DNA of 5,844 nucleotides from Methanothrix sp. (GCA_028688535.1 JAQTXY010000141.1:1-5844), one strand, 5' to 3'; shown: positions 1-4,955, numbered from the stretch's first letter. Notes: generated by a model not told the origin, from the letters alone. Translations and numbers: made by a program.

Positions 1-119
1 CCAAGTGGCTGCATCCTGAGCTGGACATCGATCCGGAGAAGATATACAAAGAATATCTCGAGCAGTTCTTGGGACTTGGCTATCCAGAGGGGGTCGTGCT
101 GGGGTATCCAAAGAATTGA
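1..119 (+). CDS. ABC transporter substrate-binding protein, C-terminal end (partial at left edge)
   Basis: Only the last 38 codons are in the window, read from base 3, ending in TGA at 117-119. The peptide contains KWLHPELDIDPEKIYKEYLE followed by a short FLGLGYPEG tail. This closely resembles the C-terminus of periplasmic or cell-surface binding proteins for iron complexes and cobalamin (FepB/BtuF-like fold), where a WLHP-E-x-DP-E-x-I-x-x-EY-x-E segment precedes the last strand. Such proteins capture the ligand outside the membrane and deliver it to a permease/ATPase pair. No permease or ATPase gene follows here, so any partners must lie upstream. The ligand cannot be named from this fragment. 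The family call is fairly good; the rest is inference. Confidence 0.7.
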   Translation, partial: KWLHPELDIDPEKIYKEYLEQFLGLGYPEGVVLGYPKN

Positions 120-147
120 GGGAAAATTGGACCGAGGACGCCGAAAG

Positions 148-197
148 CAAGCCCGCATCTGGGCTTGATGCGATGATCCTCGCGCATATCTATTTTT
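148..197 (+). terminator. Possible terminator of the ABC binding-protein gene
   Basis: A 7-bp stem, CAAGCCC (148-154) with GGGCTTG (161-167), has a 6-base loop and lies about 30 bases after the stop codon. A five-T run follows at 193-197. The T run is not directly behind the stem, so this is not a bacterial-style intrinsic terminator. Archaeal polymerase can stop at oligo-T alone. This is a weak call. Confidence 0.35.
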
Positions 198-218
198 CCC
201 TGAATCACATCGTATTGA

Positions 219-443
219 TCAATAATTAAAGCGAATATCTTTGTGAATGCGAAATATGGCATCCTTGGCGGAGAGGTCGCCCAGGGGCAGGGCGGCATCG
301 AAACGGATGATGAAGCCCTGGATGAAGTCCTGGAAGAGCGTTCTGGCCTGGTCGTACTCAGGGCGGTGGGCGGCAAACCATTCGTTGTTGTTGTTCTGGC
401 GAAGGCTTTTCAGGAAGGAGAATATGGGCGGGAATTGAGACAT
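219..443 (-). pseudogene. DUF2461 family protein, 3'-truncated (gene remnant)
   Basis: The 74-residue product has the N-terminal signature of DUF2461 (TIGR02453): FLKSLRQNNNNEWFAAHRPEY at about residues 10-30, then IFRIHKDIRFN at about 63-73. Intact members are roughly 220 residues long and continue from this point with a KDKTPYKTHFG-like motif. Here a TGA follows directly after RFNY. Reading the other two minus-strand frames downstream (down to about base 120) shows no recognisable continuation, so the last two thirds appear deleted or replaced rather than simply frameshifted. The ATG at 441-443 fits the usual family start; no clear Shine-Dalgarno site precedes it. Function is unknown for the family. 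The gene converges on the ABC binding-protein gene, and the missing part would fall where that gene now ends. Confidence 0.75.
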
Positions 444-666
444 GAGATAGACTATGGTTTTCTGGCTTTAGATAACTTTCACTTTATGGGCAATGATGGC
501 GTCCAAGAGTGTATTGCTTCATCTAAACGACAACCTGTGCATCATCTTGATCTGGGTGGATAACTGAGCTTTCCAGTGCATTCACTTTCATAGCCTCGCC
601 TGGCGTTTTAGTAAAAGAGATCGCGAACCTCAATTCTTATTTAATTTCGGTTGAATTAGCAGCAAG

Positions 667-701
667 TATTAAATAGTTTTATAACGCTTAATAGTTATAT
701 T
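667..701 (+). promoter_or_regulatory. AT-rich promoter with inverted repeat upstream of the 104-residue protein
   Basis: This is the AT-rich end of the gap that starts at 444, in which I recognise no gene. TATA-like stretches occur at 667-674 (TATTAAAT) and 678-684 (TTTATAA). A perfect inverted repeat, TATAAC (680-685) and GTTATA (694-699), sits between them and the ATG at 702. No Shine-Dalgarno sequence is visible. A start site about 25 bases after the first TATA box would give a nearly leaderless mRNA. The repeat could be an operator. Promoter placement is inferred from sequence only. Confidence 0.4.
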
Positions 702-1016
702 ATGACCGAATTCGTCAAAAAAAGTTCCGAACCGCAAAGCTTTGATCTGATGAGCATTCTTTATGAACATACATGTGATGCGGAGGATGACCGCGATTGC
801 AGTATCATGAAACACTTAATTCTGGCCGAGATACGCCGATCCAATGCACCAGCCTGGGTAGCTTTGGAACTAGAGAAAAAGCTGGAATGCCGAGGATGCT
901 ACAATGCCTTGGCCAAGAGATCAGTCGTTTATCCAGTGTGCCAAGCTCGGGATAAATTCTCGGCTGACTCCATAGGATATAAGCCGGAAAATCGGACAAA
1001 TCCTTTAAAAGCGTAA
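702..1016 (+). CDS. Hypothetical cysteine-containing small protein
   Basis: I do not recognise this 104-residue protein. It is soluble-looking, with no signal peptide or membrane segment. It has an acidic patch with two cysteines (C25-DAEDDRD-C33), a mostly helical stretch (about 34-62), a CRGC pair (C63, C66) and another cysteine at C80. The five cysteines could bind zinc or a metal cluster, but the spacing does not match a zinc-finger class I can name. The ATG is chosen because an archaeal TATA box lies at a suitable distance for a leaderless mRNA. The gene stands alone: the flanking genes are a minus-strand remnant and the separately promoted peroxiredoxin. A T run follows the stop. It could be a spurious reading frame, although the promoter and terminator signals argue for a real gene. 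Confidence 0.5.
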   Translation: MTEFVKKSSEPQSFDLMSILYEHTCDAEDDRDCSIMKHLILAEIRRSNAPAWVALELEKKLECRGCYNALAKRSVVYPVCQARDKFSADSIGYKPENRTNPLKA

Positions 1017-1049
1017 CGCCGTTTGATGAACCGCAAGATTGTTGACTCC

Positions 1050-1084
1050 TTTTTTCGCGCATGTTATAGATATTTCTATGCGCG
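1050..1084 (+). terminator. Oligo-T stop and GC-rich hairpin after the hypothetical gene
   Basis: Six Ts (1050-1055) lie 33 bases after the stop of the hypothetical gene. They are followed at once by a perfect 7-bp inverted repeat, CGCGCAT (1056-1062) and ATGCGCG (1078-1084), enclosing 15 AT-rich bases. Oligo-T is the usual archaeal termination signal. The hairpin behind it may be part of the signal or independent of it. Confidence 0.4.
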
Positions 1085-1134
1085 CTGCATGACTAGAGGC
1101 CCTTTTGTCTCTTTAGAATCATTTTTGCTCACCT

Positions 1135-1180
1135 AATGATAGTAACATTTAATTACTGGATTCGCGTAACTATCATAGTT
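1135..1180 (+). promoter_or_regulatory. Peroxiredoxin promoter with paired operator-like repeats
   Basis: A TATA-like box, ATTTAATTA, lies at 1147-1155, which would put transcription start near 1176-1180. On its upstream side (1135-1146) the minus strand reads GTTACTATCATT. Downstream (1166-1177) the plus strand reads GTAACTATCATA, a 10-of-12 match in opposite orientation. The downstream copy is also part of a perfect palindrome, AACTAT-C-ATAGTT (1168-1180), covering the predicted start site. Sites abutting the TATA box and the start site are typical of archaeal repressors. The bound factor is unknown. Confidence 0.5.
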
Positions 1181-1217
1181 GCAATAAAATCATAAAACCG
1201 ATAACGAGGAAAATCTT

Positions 1218-1946
1218 ATGTGTCAGATGGAAACGCAGATGGGAAAACATATGGGAATGGGAATGAAGCATATGGGAATGGTGCATCAAATGGGCGGAAG
1301 CGAGGGTGGTTTTCCGCTTATTGGGGACAAGATGCCCAGGATGGAAGTCAAGACCACTCATGGCATGATGACCTTGCCAGATGCCTTCGCTGGAAAGTGG
1401 TTTGTGCTCTTTAGCCATCCTGCAGACTTTACACCAGTCTGCACAACGGAATTTGTGGCCTTTGAGAAGAGGCGAGAGGAGTTTCTGAAGCTCAATTGCG
1501 AACTGATCGGCCTGTCTATTGATCAGGTCTTCTCCCATATGAAATGGACCCAGTGGATTAAAGAGAATCTTAAGGTAGAGATCAAGTTTCCCATCATTGC
1601 CGATGATCAGGGAAAAATTGCCCAGAGAATGGGCATGATCCATCCAGGAAAAGGAACCAATACGGTTCGAGCCGTCTTCATCGTCGACCCAGAGGCAACC
1701 GTCCGCTTGATACTCTTCTATCCCCAGGAGGTAGGCAGGAATATGGATGAGATATTAAGGGCAGTGAAGGCTTTACAGGTTGTGGACAAGAACAAAGTAG
1801 CAGCTCCTGCCAACTGGCCCAACAATGAGCTTATCGGCGATCAGGTGATCATTCCGCCCCCAGGCGATGAAAAAACGGCGGCTACCAGGAAGACGGGTGG
1901 CGATATGGTCTGCGAAGACTGGTGGTTCTGCCATAGGAAGCTCTGA
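1218..1946 (+). CDS. Peroxiredoxin (archaeal Prx6-like, thioredoxin peroxidase type) with Met/His-rich N-terminal extension
   Basis: This cytosolic peroxidase reduces hydrogen peroxide and organic peroxides using a reactive cysteine. The 242-residue product has the AhpC/TSA core from about residue 32. The peroxidatic C75 sits in [13 protein letters not shown], the catalytic arginine is R151 in [10 protein letters not shown], and the segment [20 protein letters not shown] follows. A C-terminal arm ends in CEDWWFC (C232, C238), the resolving-cysteine pair of archaeal Prx6-like enzymes such as the Aeropyrum thioredoxin peroxidase, which form large ring oligomers. The first 25 residues are extra compared with the family. 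They hold 9 Met and 3 His and include a tandem heptad ([14 protein letters not shown]). A GAGG site at 1206-1209, 8 bases before the ATG, supports this long start. The gene is monocistronic, with its own promoter and terminator. The peroxiredoxin assignment is secure; a metal-binding role for the extension is inference. Confidence 0.95.
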   Translation: MCQMETQMGKHMGMGMKHMGMVHQMGGSEGGFPLIGDKMPRMEVKTTHGMMTLPDAFAGKWFVLFSHPADFTPVCTTEFVAFEKRREEFLKLNCELIGLSIDQVFSHMKWTQWIKENLKVEIKFPIIADDQGKIAQRMGMIHPGKGTNTVRAVFIVDPEATVRLILFYPQEVGRNMDEILRAVKALQVVDKNKVAAPANWPNNELIGDQVIIPPPGDEKTAATRKTGGDMVCEDWWFCHRKL

Positions 1947-1954
1947 TTTTACCG

Positions 1955-1985
1955 GGATATATCTATATCCTAGTAAGTCCTTTTT
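1955..1985 (+). terminator. Terminator of the peroxiredoxin gene
   Basis: A perfect 7-bp inverted repeat, GGATATA (1955-1961) and TATATCC (1964-1970), starts 9 bases after the stop codon. A five-T run follows at 1981-1985. A longer T7 run at 2125-2131 could catch read-through. Confidence 0.55.
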
Positions 1986-2070
1986 GAGGGCATGATATTG
2001 CCTACGAGCATAACCGAGTAGCAGCGACCTGTTTCCCTGTCTCTCAGGATCGCACGCATATCATATAAAT

Positions 2071-2077
2071 AAAAAAA
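2071..2077 (-). terminator. Possible oligo-T terminator for the HxlR gene
   Basis: Seven As on the plus strand give T7 on the minus strand, about 140 bases beyond the HxlR stop codon, within a strongly AT-rich stretch (about 2061-2090). No nearer T run is seen on that strand. The stretch 1986-2215 between the two convergent genes holds no recognisable coding sequence or RNA gene. Confidence 0.3.
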
Positions 2078-2215
2078 TATTATATATTGTGAGCCGCACT
2101 ATAATGCTTTTGTTATTAATTAGATTTTTTTCCGTTATTTGCTGTGTTGATTAACTGAAACAATTTTATTATTTTGAATGCCCACAGCTTTGCACTGTAT
2201 GCCATCACAATCTGA

Positions 2216-2566
2216 CTATTCACAATGGTACTCGATATGGTCGCTCATGTGTTCGTATCCCCACTCGCAGAGCTGGTCTAGAATCGGTATCAGGGATTTT
2301 CCGGTTTCCGTGAGTGAATATTCTACTTTAGGCGGGACTTGTGCGTAGACCTTTCTGGTTATAAGACCATCTTCCTCAAGTTGGCGAAGCTGTTTCGTAA
2401 GCATCCTTTGGGTAATTCTGGGTTGTACCCTGTCCAGTAACTGGCTAAAACGTAGCGTCTCATCATCTAGCTCATACAGGATAAGCGGTTTCCATTTGCC
2501 CCCAATCACATCAAGAGTGGCATCCATTCCCCAGTTATATTTATGCTTATTTGGATTTTCGTCCAT
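2216..2566 (-). CDS. HxlR-family winged helix-turn-helix transcriptional regulator
   Basis: This DNA-binding regulator probably acts as a dimer on its own promoter and on the divergent flavoprotein gene. The 116-residue product shows the HxlR pattern in order: ATLDVIGGKWKPLILYEL (16-33), RFSQLLDRVQPRITQRMLTKQLRQLEEDGLI (39-69, the recognition region) and the wing YAQVPPKVEYSLTETGKSL (74-92). I place the start at the ATG complementary to 2564-2566, because an AGGA site lies 9 bases before it. A TTG three codons upstream (2573-2575) would begin right at that site and is unlikely. The position where most family members have a Cys-Pro pair before the first helix reads Trp-Gly here (W12, G13), so the well-known redox-sensing cysteine of YodB/HypR-type members is missing. 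Other cysteines are C100 and C115. The inducer is unknown. Confidence 0.92.
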   Translation of the reverse strand: MDENPNKHKYNWGMDATLDVIGGKWKPLILYELDDETLRFSQLLDRVQPRITQRMLTKQLRQLEEDGLITRKVYAQVPPKVEYSLTETGKSLIPILDQLCEWGYEHMSDHIEYHCE

Positions 2567-2585
2567 TAGTATCAATCCTGTTAGT

Positions 2586-2627
2586 ATGTAACATAATTGT
2601 TTGTACGCCTTATTTATATCTTATGTT
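2586..2627. promoter_or_regulatory. Divergent promoter region between HxlR gene and flavoprotein gene
   Basis: A single AT element at 2611-2620 reads TTATTTATATC-like on the plus strand and GATATAAATAA on the minus strand, so it could act as TATA box in both directions. Start sites would fall near 2642 (flavoprotein) and 2590 (regulator), each leaving room for the ribosome site. Heptamers AACATAA (2590-2596) and TTATGTT (2621-2627) flank it as exact inverted copies. The left one is also part of the palindrome TATGT-A-ACATA (2586-2596). TTAGTAT is repeated directly at 2566-2572 and 2581-2587. The likely ligand is the HxlR protein, by analogy with autoregulated divergent HxlR loci. Confidence 0.5.
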
Positions 2628-2676
2628 CTTATGGATTGATAAAGAAAACGCGATCAAGATATCGAGGATCATACAA

Positions 2677-3213
2677 ATGAGCAAGAATGTATTGGTATTG
2701 TCCGCCAGCCCGAGGAAAAGCGGAAACTCCGACCTGTTGTGCGATCAGTTTATGCTTGGAGCAAGAGACGAAGGCAACCATGTGGAAAAGATCTATTTAA
2801 GCGACAAAGAGATAGGATACTGCACTGGATGCGAGTCATGCTATACCAGCCATAAGTGTGTTCAGCAGGACGACATGGCGGAAGTCCTGGAAAAAATGAT
2901 CGCCGCGGATGTGATCATGATGGCAACGCCTGTTTATTTTTATACAATGAACGCGCAGATGAAAACGTTAATAGACAGAACCTGTCCCAGATATACTGAA
3001 ATCAGCAATAAGGAGATGTATTTTATTGTGACTGCTGCAGATAATAGAAAGCAGGCAATGGAAAGGACTCTAGAAGGATTCAGAGGATTTACTTCTCTCC
3101 TGAGCGGAGCAAAAGAAAAGGGCATTATCTATGGAACTGGTGCCTGGCATATGGGAGACATTAAAACAAGCAGAGCAATGGCTCAGGCGTATGCGATGGG
3201 AAAGACAGTATGA
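2677..3213 (+). CDS. Flavodoxin-fold FMN reductase / iron-sulfur flavoprotein (Isf-like)
   Basis: This 178-residue cytosolic FMN protein has the flavodoxin-like fold of NAD(P)H-dependent FMN reductases. Residues 11-18 (SPRKSGNS) form the FMN phosphate loop, and TPVYFYTMNAQMKTLIDR (84-101) contacts the flavin. A compact motif, C49-x2-C52-x2-C55-x5-C61, has the spacing I recall for the 4Fe-4S site of Methanosarcina Isf, which reduces oxygen and peroxide with electrons from ferredoxin. The rest of the protein resembles small flavodoxin-family reductases common in Firmicutes, some of which carry similar cysteines, so a NAD(P)H-dependent quinone or disulfide reductase is the alternative. The ATG at 2677 is preferred over ATGs further upstream because GAGG (2664-2667) lies 9 bases before it and the predicted transcript starts near 2642. 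It is divergent from the HxlR gene, its probable regulator. Confidence 0.88.
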   Translation: MSKNVLVLSASPRKSGNSDLLCDQFMLGARDEGNHVEKIYLSDKEIGYCTGCESCYTSHKCVQQDDMAEVLEKMIAADVIMMATPVYFYTMNAQMKTLIDRTCPRYTEISNKEMYFIVTAADNRKQAMERTLEGFRGFTSLLSGAKEKGIIYGTGAWHMGDIKTSRAMAQAYAMGKTV

Positions 3214-3334
3214 TTTAAATTACGGTCTACAAACAGAGAGCATCCCATCTGATCAGCGAACGGAAGGTTTAAGAAAGTGATATCTCCTATCGTCTGGCTG
3301 GGCTAAGCGAGAGCAATAATTGAGATGATTTGAA

Positions 3335-4012
3335 ATGTCCCTGGTCATTGCACTGGCAGCCAGCCGGGAGGCTGTAATTGGAGCCGACAGGCGAGCCATC
3401 GCTTTTTTAGGTTCCTGCCCAAAGTTGGAAGAAGAGCTTTACTCCGGGCTGATCAAGAATGACCAGCAACTCCAGGACAGAGCCAGAGAGCTTGGTGCCG
3501 TTTTACAGATAACCAATAGCAAGGAGAAGGTCTGGACGCGGGGGGATCTGCTAGTGGGAGAGGTAACTGAGATCTCTTTTGAGCTATGCAGGCGGCGGAG
3601 AATCTATCTTGCACCCGGAGCCAGCCTGCAGGTAGATATCACAAGTGGCAAGGTCGCAGATGCAAATTTAGATGTTGCTGGCTGTGCCATTGCGGGCCGC
3701 GAGGAAACTGGTCGCAAAGAAGCATGCGGCGAGGCGAGGATCAGAGCCTGGAACGGCGTAGGGTGCACAGTCTATGGAAACCGCTTCACCCAGAAGCTGG
3801 CTTACGATGAGGTTGGCCGGGCGAGCGGAAGGGTGAACGAGGCCCTAATCAAGAGCATTCTGGCAAAAGCGGGGAATAGTTCTGCATCAGTAAGCCGGGA
3901 ATGCACTGTTCTGCATAGCGATATCAAGCAGTCCGATCCTAAAGCCGCCCTTCTAAAGGCTCTTGAGGAGGACTGCAATGAGAGTGGCTGGAGGCTATGC
4001 GCTCCGCAGTGA
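3335..4012 (+). CDS. DUF2121 family protein (methanogen-associated, proteasome-like N-terminus)
   Basis: The 225-residue product matches my recollection of DUF2121 (PF09894), a family of unknown function found mainly in methanogens. Shared blocks are the start MSLVIALA...GADRRAIAFLG (1-26), LEEELYSGLIKNDQQLQDRARELG (31-54), GDLLVGEVTEISFELCRRRRIYLAPG (70-95) and VYGNRFTQKLA (147-157). The opening strand and ADRR loop look like the beginning of a proteasome beta subunit or related Ntn hydrolase, with S2 in the nucleophile position after Met removal. Catalysis is not shown. Residues 113-145 and the C-terminus (about 180-225) are less conserved, with several cysteines. The ribosome site is weak (GAGATGAT, about 6-13 bases before the ATG). 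The 3' end overlaps mobA by 16 bases, so the two genes are probably one operon. A weak TATA-like TTTAAG lies near 3268. Confidence 0.85.
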   Translation: MSLVIALAASREAVIGADRRAIAFLGSCPKLEEELYSGLIKNDQQLQDRARELGAVLQITNSKEKVWTRGDLLVGEVTEISFELCRRRRIYLAPGASLQVDITSGKVADANLDVAGCAIAGREETGRKEACGEARIRAWNGVGCTVYGNRFTQKLAYDEVGRASGRVNEALIKSILAKAGNSSASVSRECTVLHSDIKQSDPKAALLKALEEDCNESGWRLCAPQ

Positions 4013-4695
4013 TACTGGCTGGCGGTAACGGCCGCCGCCTGGGATCGGAAAAGGCGCTCCTGGAGTTTGAGAACAGGCCACTGATTTGCTGGACGGCAGA
4101 GAAGCTTTCCCTTGCTGTGGATGAAGTAGTAGTAGTAGCGCGGGATGAGGCTCATGCCGAGCGCCTGCAAGAGATAACCACTAATTTTGCTCTCCAGTCT
4201 GCGCCAGGAGTTATCTTCACCTGGGATCGCGTAGCTGGATTTGGGCCGGTGGCCGGCCTTTCTGCCGGGATGGAGAAAGCCCGTGGAGACTTTGCCTTCG
4301 CCACGGGATGTGATCTGCCTTTTTTAAACCCCCAGGTTATCGAGCGACTCTTCGAGCTGGTCAATGAAGATGAGGTGGGCTATGATGCAGCAGTCCCGGT
4401 ACAGCCTAACGGATTTTTCGAGCCGCTTCACTGCGTCTATCACCGGGAGAAGATGCTCTCCGCCTGCGAGAGAGCTCTCGAGAGAGAAGAGCGCAGAATT
4501 CATGCGCCGCTACAAGAGCTGAGTGTCCGGCTGATTCATGTAGATCTGCTGCGCCCCTTTGACCCTGATCTTCTCAGCTTCTTTAATCTGAATACCAGAG
4601 AAGATCTGGAAGAGGCCAGAATGTTCTGGCTGGCCTCCAAGAAGCACCAATATCTTTGCAAACATGAATGCAATGTTTCAGACGTAGTGCTTTAG
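3997..4695 (+). CDS. mobA: Molybdenum cofactor guanylyltransferase MobA
   Basis: MobA transfers GMP from GTP to molybdopterin (Mo-MPT), giving the guanine dinucleotide form of the cofactor. In methanogens this is needed by molybdenum or tungsten formylmethanofuran dehydrogenase and by formate dehydrogenases. The 232-residue product has the nucleotidyltransferase signature LAGGNGRRLGSEKALLEF (7-24), GFGPVAGLSAGM (81-92), the metal-binding aspartate in GCDLPFLNP (D106), FFEPLHCVYHREKM (140-153) and the closing FFNLNTREDLEEA (195-207). A tail of about 25 residues follows. The ATG at 3997 fits the family N-terminus. An in-frame stop at 3979-3981 rules out a longer ATG start. GGAGG (3990-3994) is only 2 bases away, so initiation probably relies on coupling to the overlapping upstream gene. 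The related proteins MobA-like CofC and MocA lack this combination of motifs. Confidence 0.93.
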   Translation: MRSAVILAGGNGRRLGSEKALLEFENRPLICWTAEKLSLAVDEVVVVARDEAHAERLQEITTNFALQSAPGVIFTWDRVAGFGPVAGLSAGMEKARGDFAFATGCDLPFLNPQVIERLFELVNEDEVGYDAAVPVQPNGFFEPLHCVYHREKMLSACERALEREERRIHAPLQELSVRLIHVDLLRPFDPDLLSFFNLNTREDLEEARMFWLASKKHQYLCKHECNVSDVVL

Positions 4696-4860
4696 GATCT
4701 GATAAATCGTATAGACTATCACAACAAAGAGCACAATGCGCATCAGCCACCAGAAGGTGTTCCAGAGTATCACGGCAGTTAAAACCGCCAGCAGTATCAG
4801 GACCAGATTCTTCTCGCGGCTTAAGGCGGGGCGCGGCAGGCTAAAATTACGCCTTTGCAT
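4678..4860 (-). CDS. Small membrane hairpin protein
   Basis: I do not recognise a family for this 60-residue protein. It has a basic N-terminus (MQRRNFSLPRPALSREK) and then an almost unbroken hydrophobic stretch, best read as two membrane helices (about 18-35 and 42-56) joined by a short aromatic turn, NTFWWLMR (34-41), and a KHYV end. The charge pattern would place both ends in the cytoplasm. A possible minus-strand TATA element (ATGTATAATG) lies at about 4914-4923. No clear Shine-Dalgarno site precedes the ATG. Its last 18 bases overlap the 3' end of mobA on the other strand, and it is divergent from tyrS. The clean two-helix design favours a real gene, but its shortness keeps the call moderate. 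Confidence 0.6.
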   Translation of the reverse strand: MQRRNFSLPRPALSREKNLVLILLAVLTAVILWNTFWWLMRIVLFVVIVYTIYQILKHYV

Positions 4861-4883
4861 ACCTGACCCATCAACAACCGTAG

Positions 4884-4948
4884 TATTAATTGTTTTTCCT
4901 TACGAACCAAAAGCATTATACATCCCCATTCCTCTGTGAGGGTGGTGA
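4884..4948 (+). promoter_or_regulatory. tyrS promoter candidates and ribosome binding site
   Basis: Two TATA-like elements precede tyrS: TATTAATT (4884-4891), giving a leader of about 40 bases, and CATTATACA (4914-4922), giving a very short leader. GGTGGTGA (4941-4948) ends 7 bases before the TTG at 4956. It contains the archaeal GGTGA ribosome site and decides the start. Confidence 0.5.
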
Positions 4949-4955
4949 ATGTGCA

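Noticed and set aside
243..563. Plus-strand open frame of 106 codons
   Set aside because: Over most of its coding length it is antisense to the clear DUF2461 remnant. The protein is low-complexity at first and resembles nothing I know. The part after 443 (ending HHLDLGG) could be a remnant, but I cannot identify it.
444..680. tRNA, small RNA or transposase remnant in the left gap
   Set aside because: I found no cloverleaf, no terminal inverted repeats and no recognisable transposase peptide on either strand. A short minus-strand peptide, MKQYTLGRHHCP, hints at the AdoMet decarboxylase start, but it stops after 12 residues and is too short to support.
1161..1181. Possible MsvR-type box (TTCG at 1161-1164) upstream of the peroxiredoxin gene
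   Set aside because: The partner half TACGAA is absent at any suitable spacing; the ACTATCAT repeats describe the region better.
1173..1643. Minus-strand frame of 156 codons with His/Met-rich end
   Set aside because: It is a shadow of the peroxiredoxin gene; its [11 protein letters not shown] string is just the complement of the Met-rich coding repeat.
2551..2676. N-terminal extension of the flavoprotein from an ATG at 2551
   Set aside because: It would overlap the HxlR coding region and promoter and lacks family similarity. The ATG at 2677 has a good GAGG site and gives the standard flavodoxin start.
4126..4137. (GTA)4 microsatellite in mobA
   Set aside because: It encodes VVVV in an expected beta strand of the nucleotidyltransferase fold; there is no sign of phase variation.
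3802..4170. Minus-strand frame across the DUF2121/mobA junction
   Set aside because: It is antisense to two well-supported genes, and its protein has no recognisable motif.
4470..4484. Overlapping palindromes GAGAGCTCTC and CTCTCGAGAG
   Set aside because: They lie inside mobA and encode a charged Glu/Arg-rich helix. The short self-complementary run is explained by codon use and has no T run after it.
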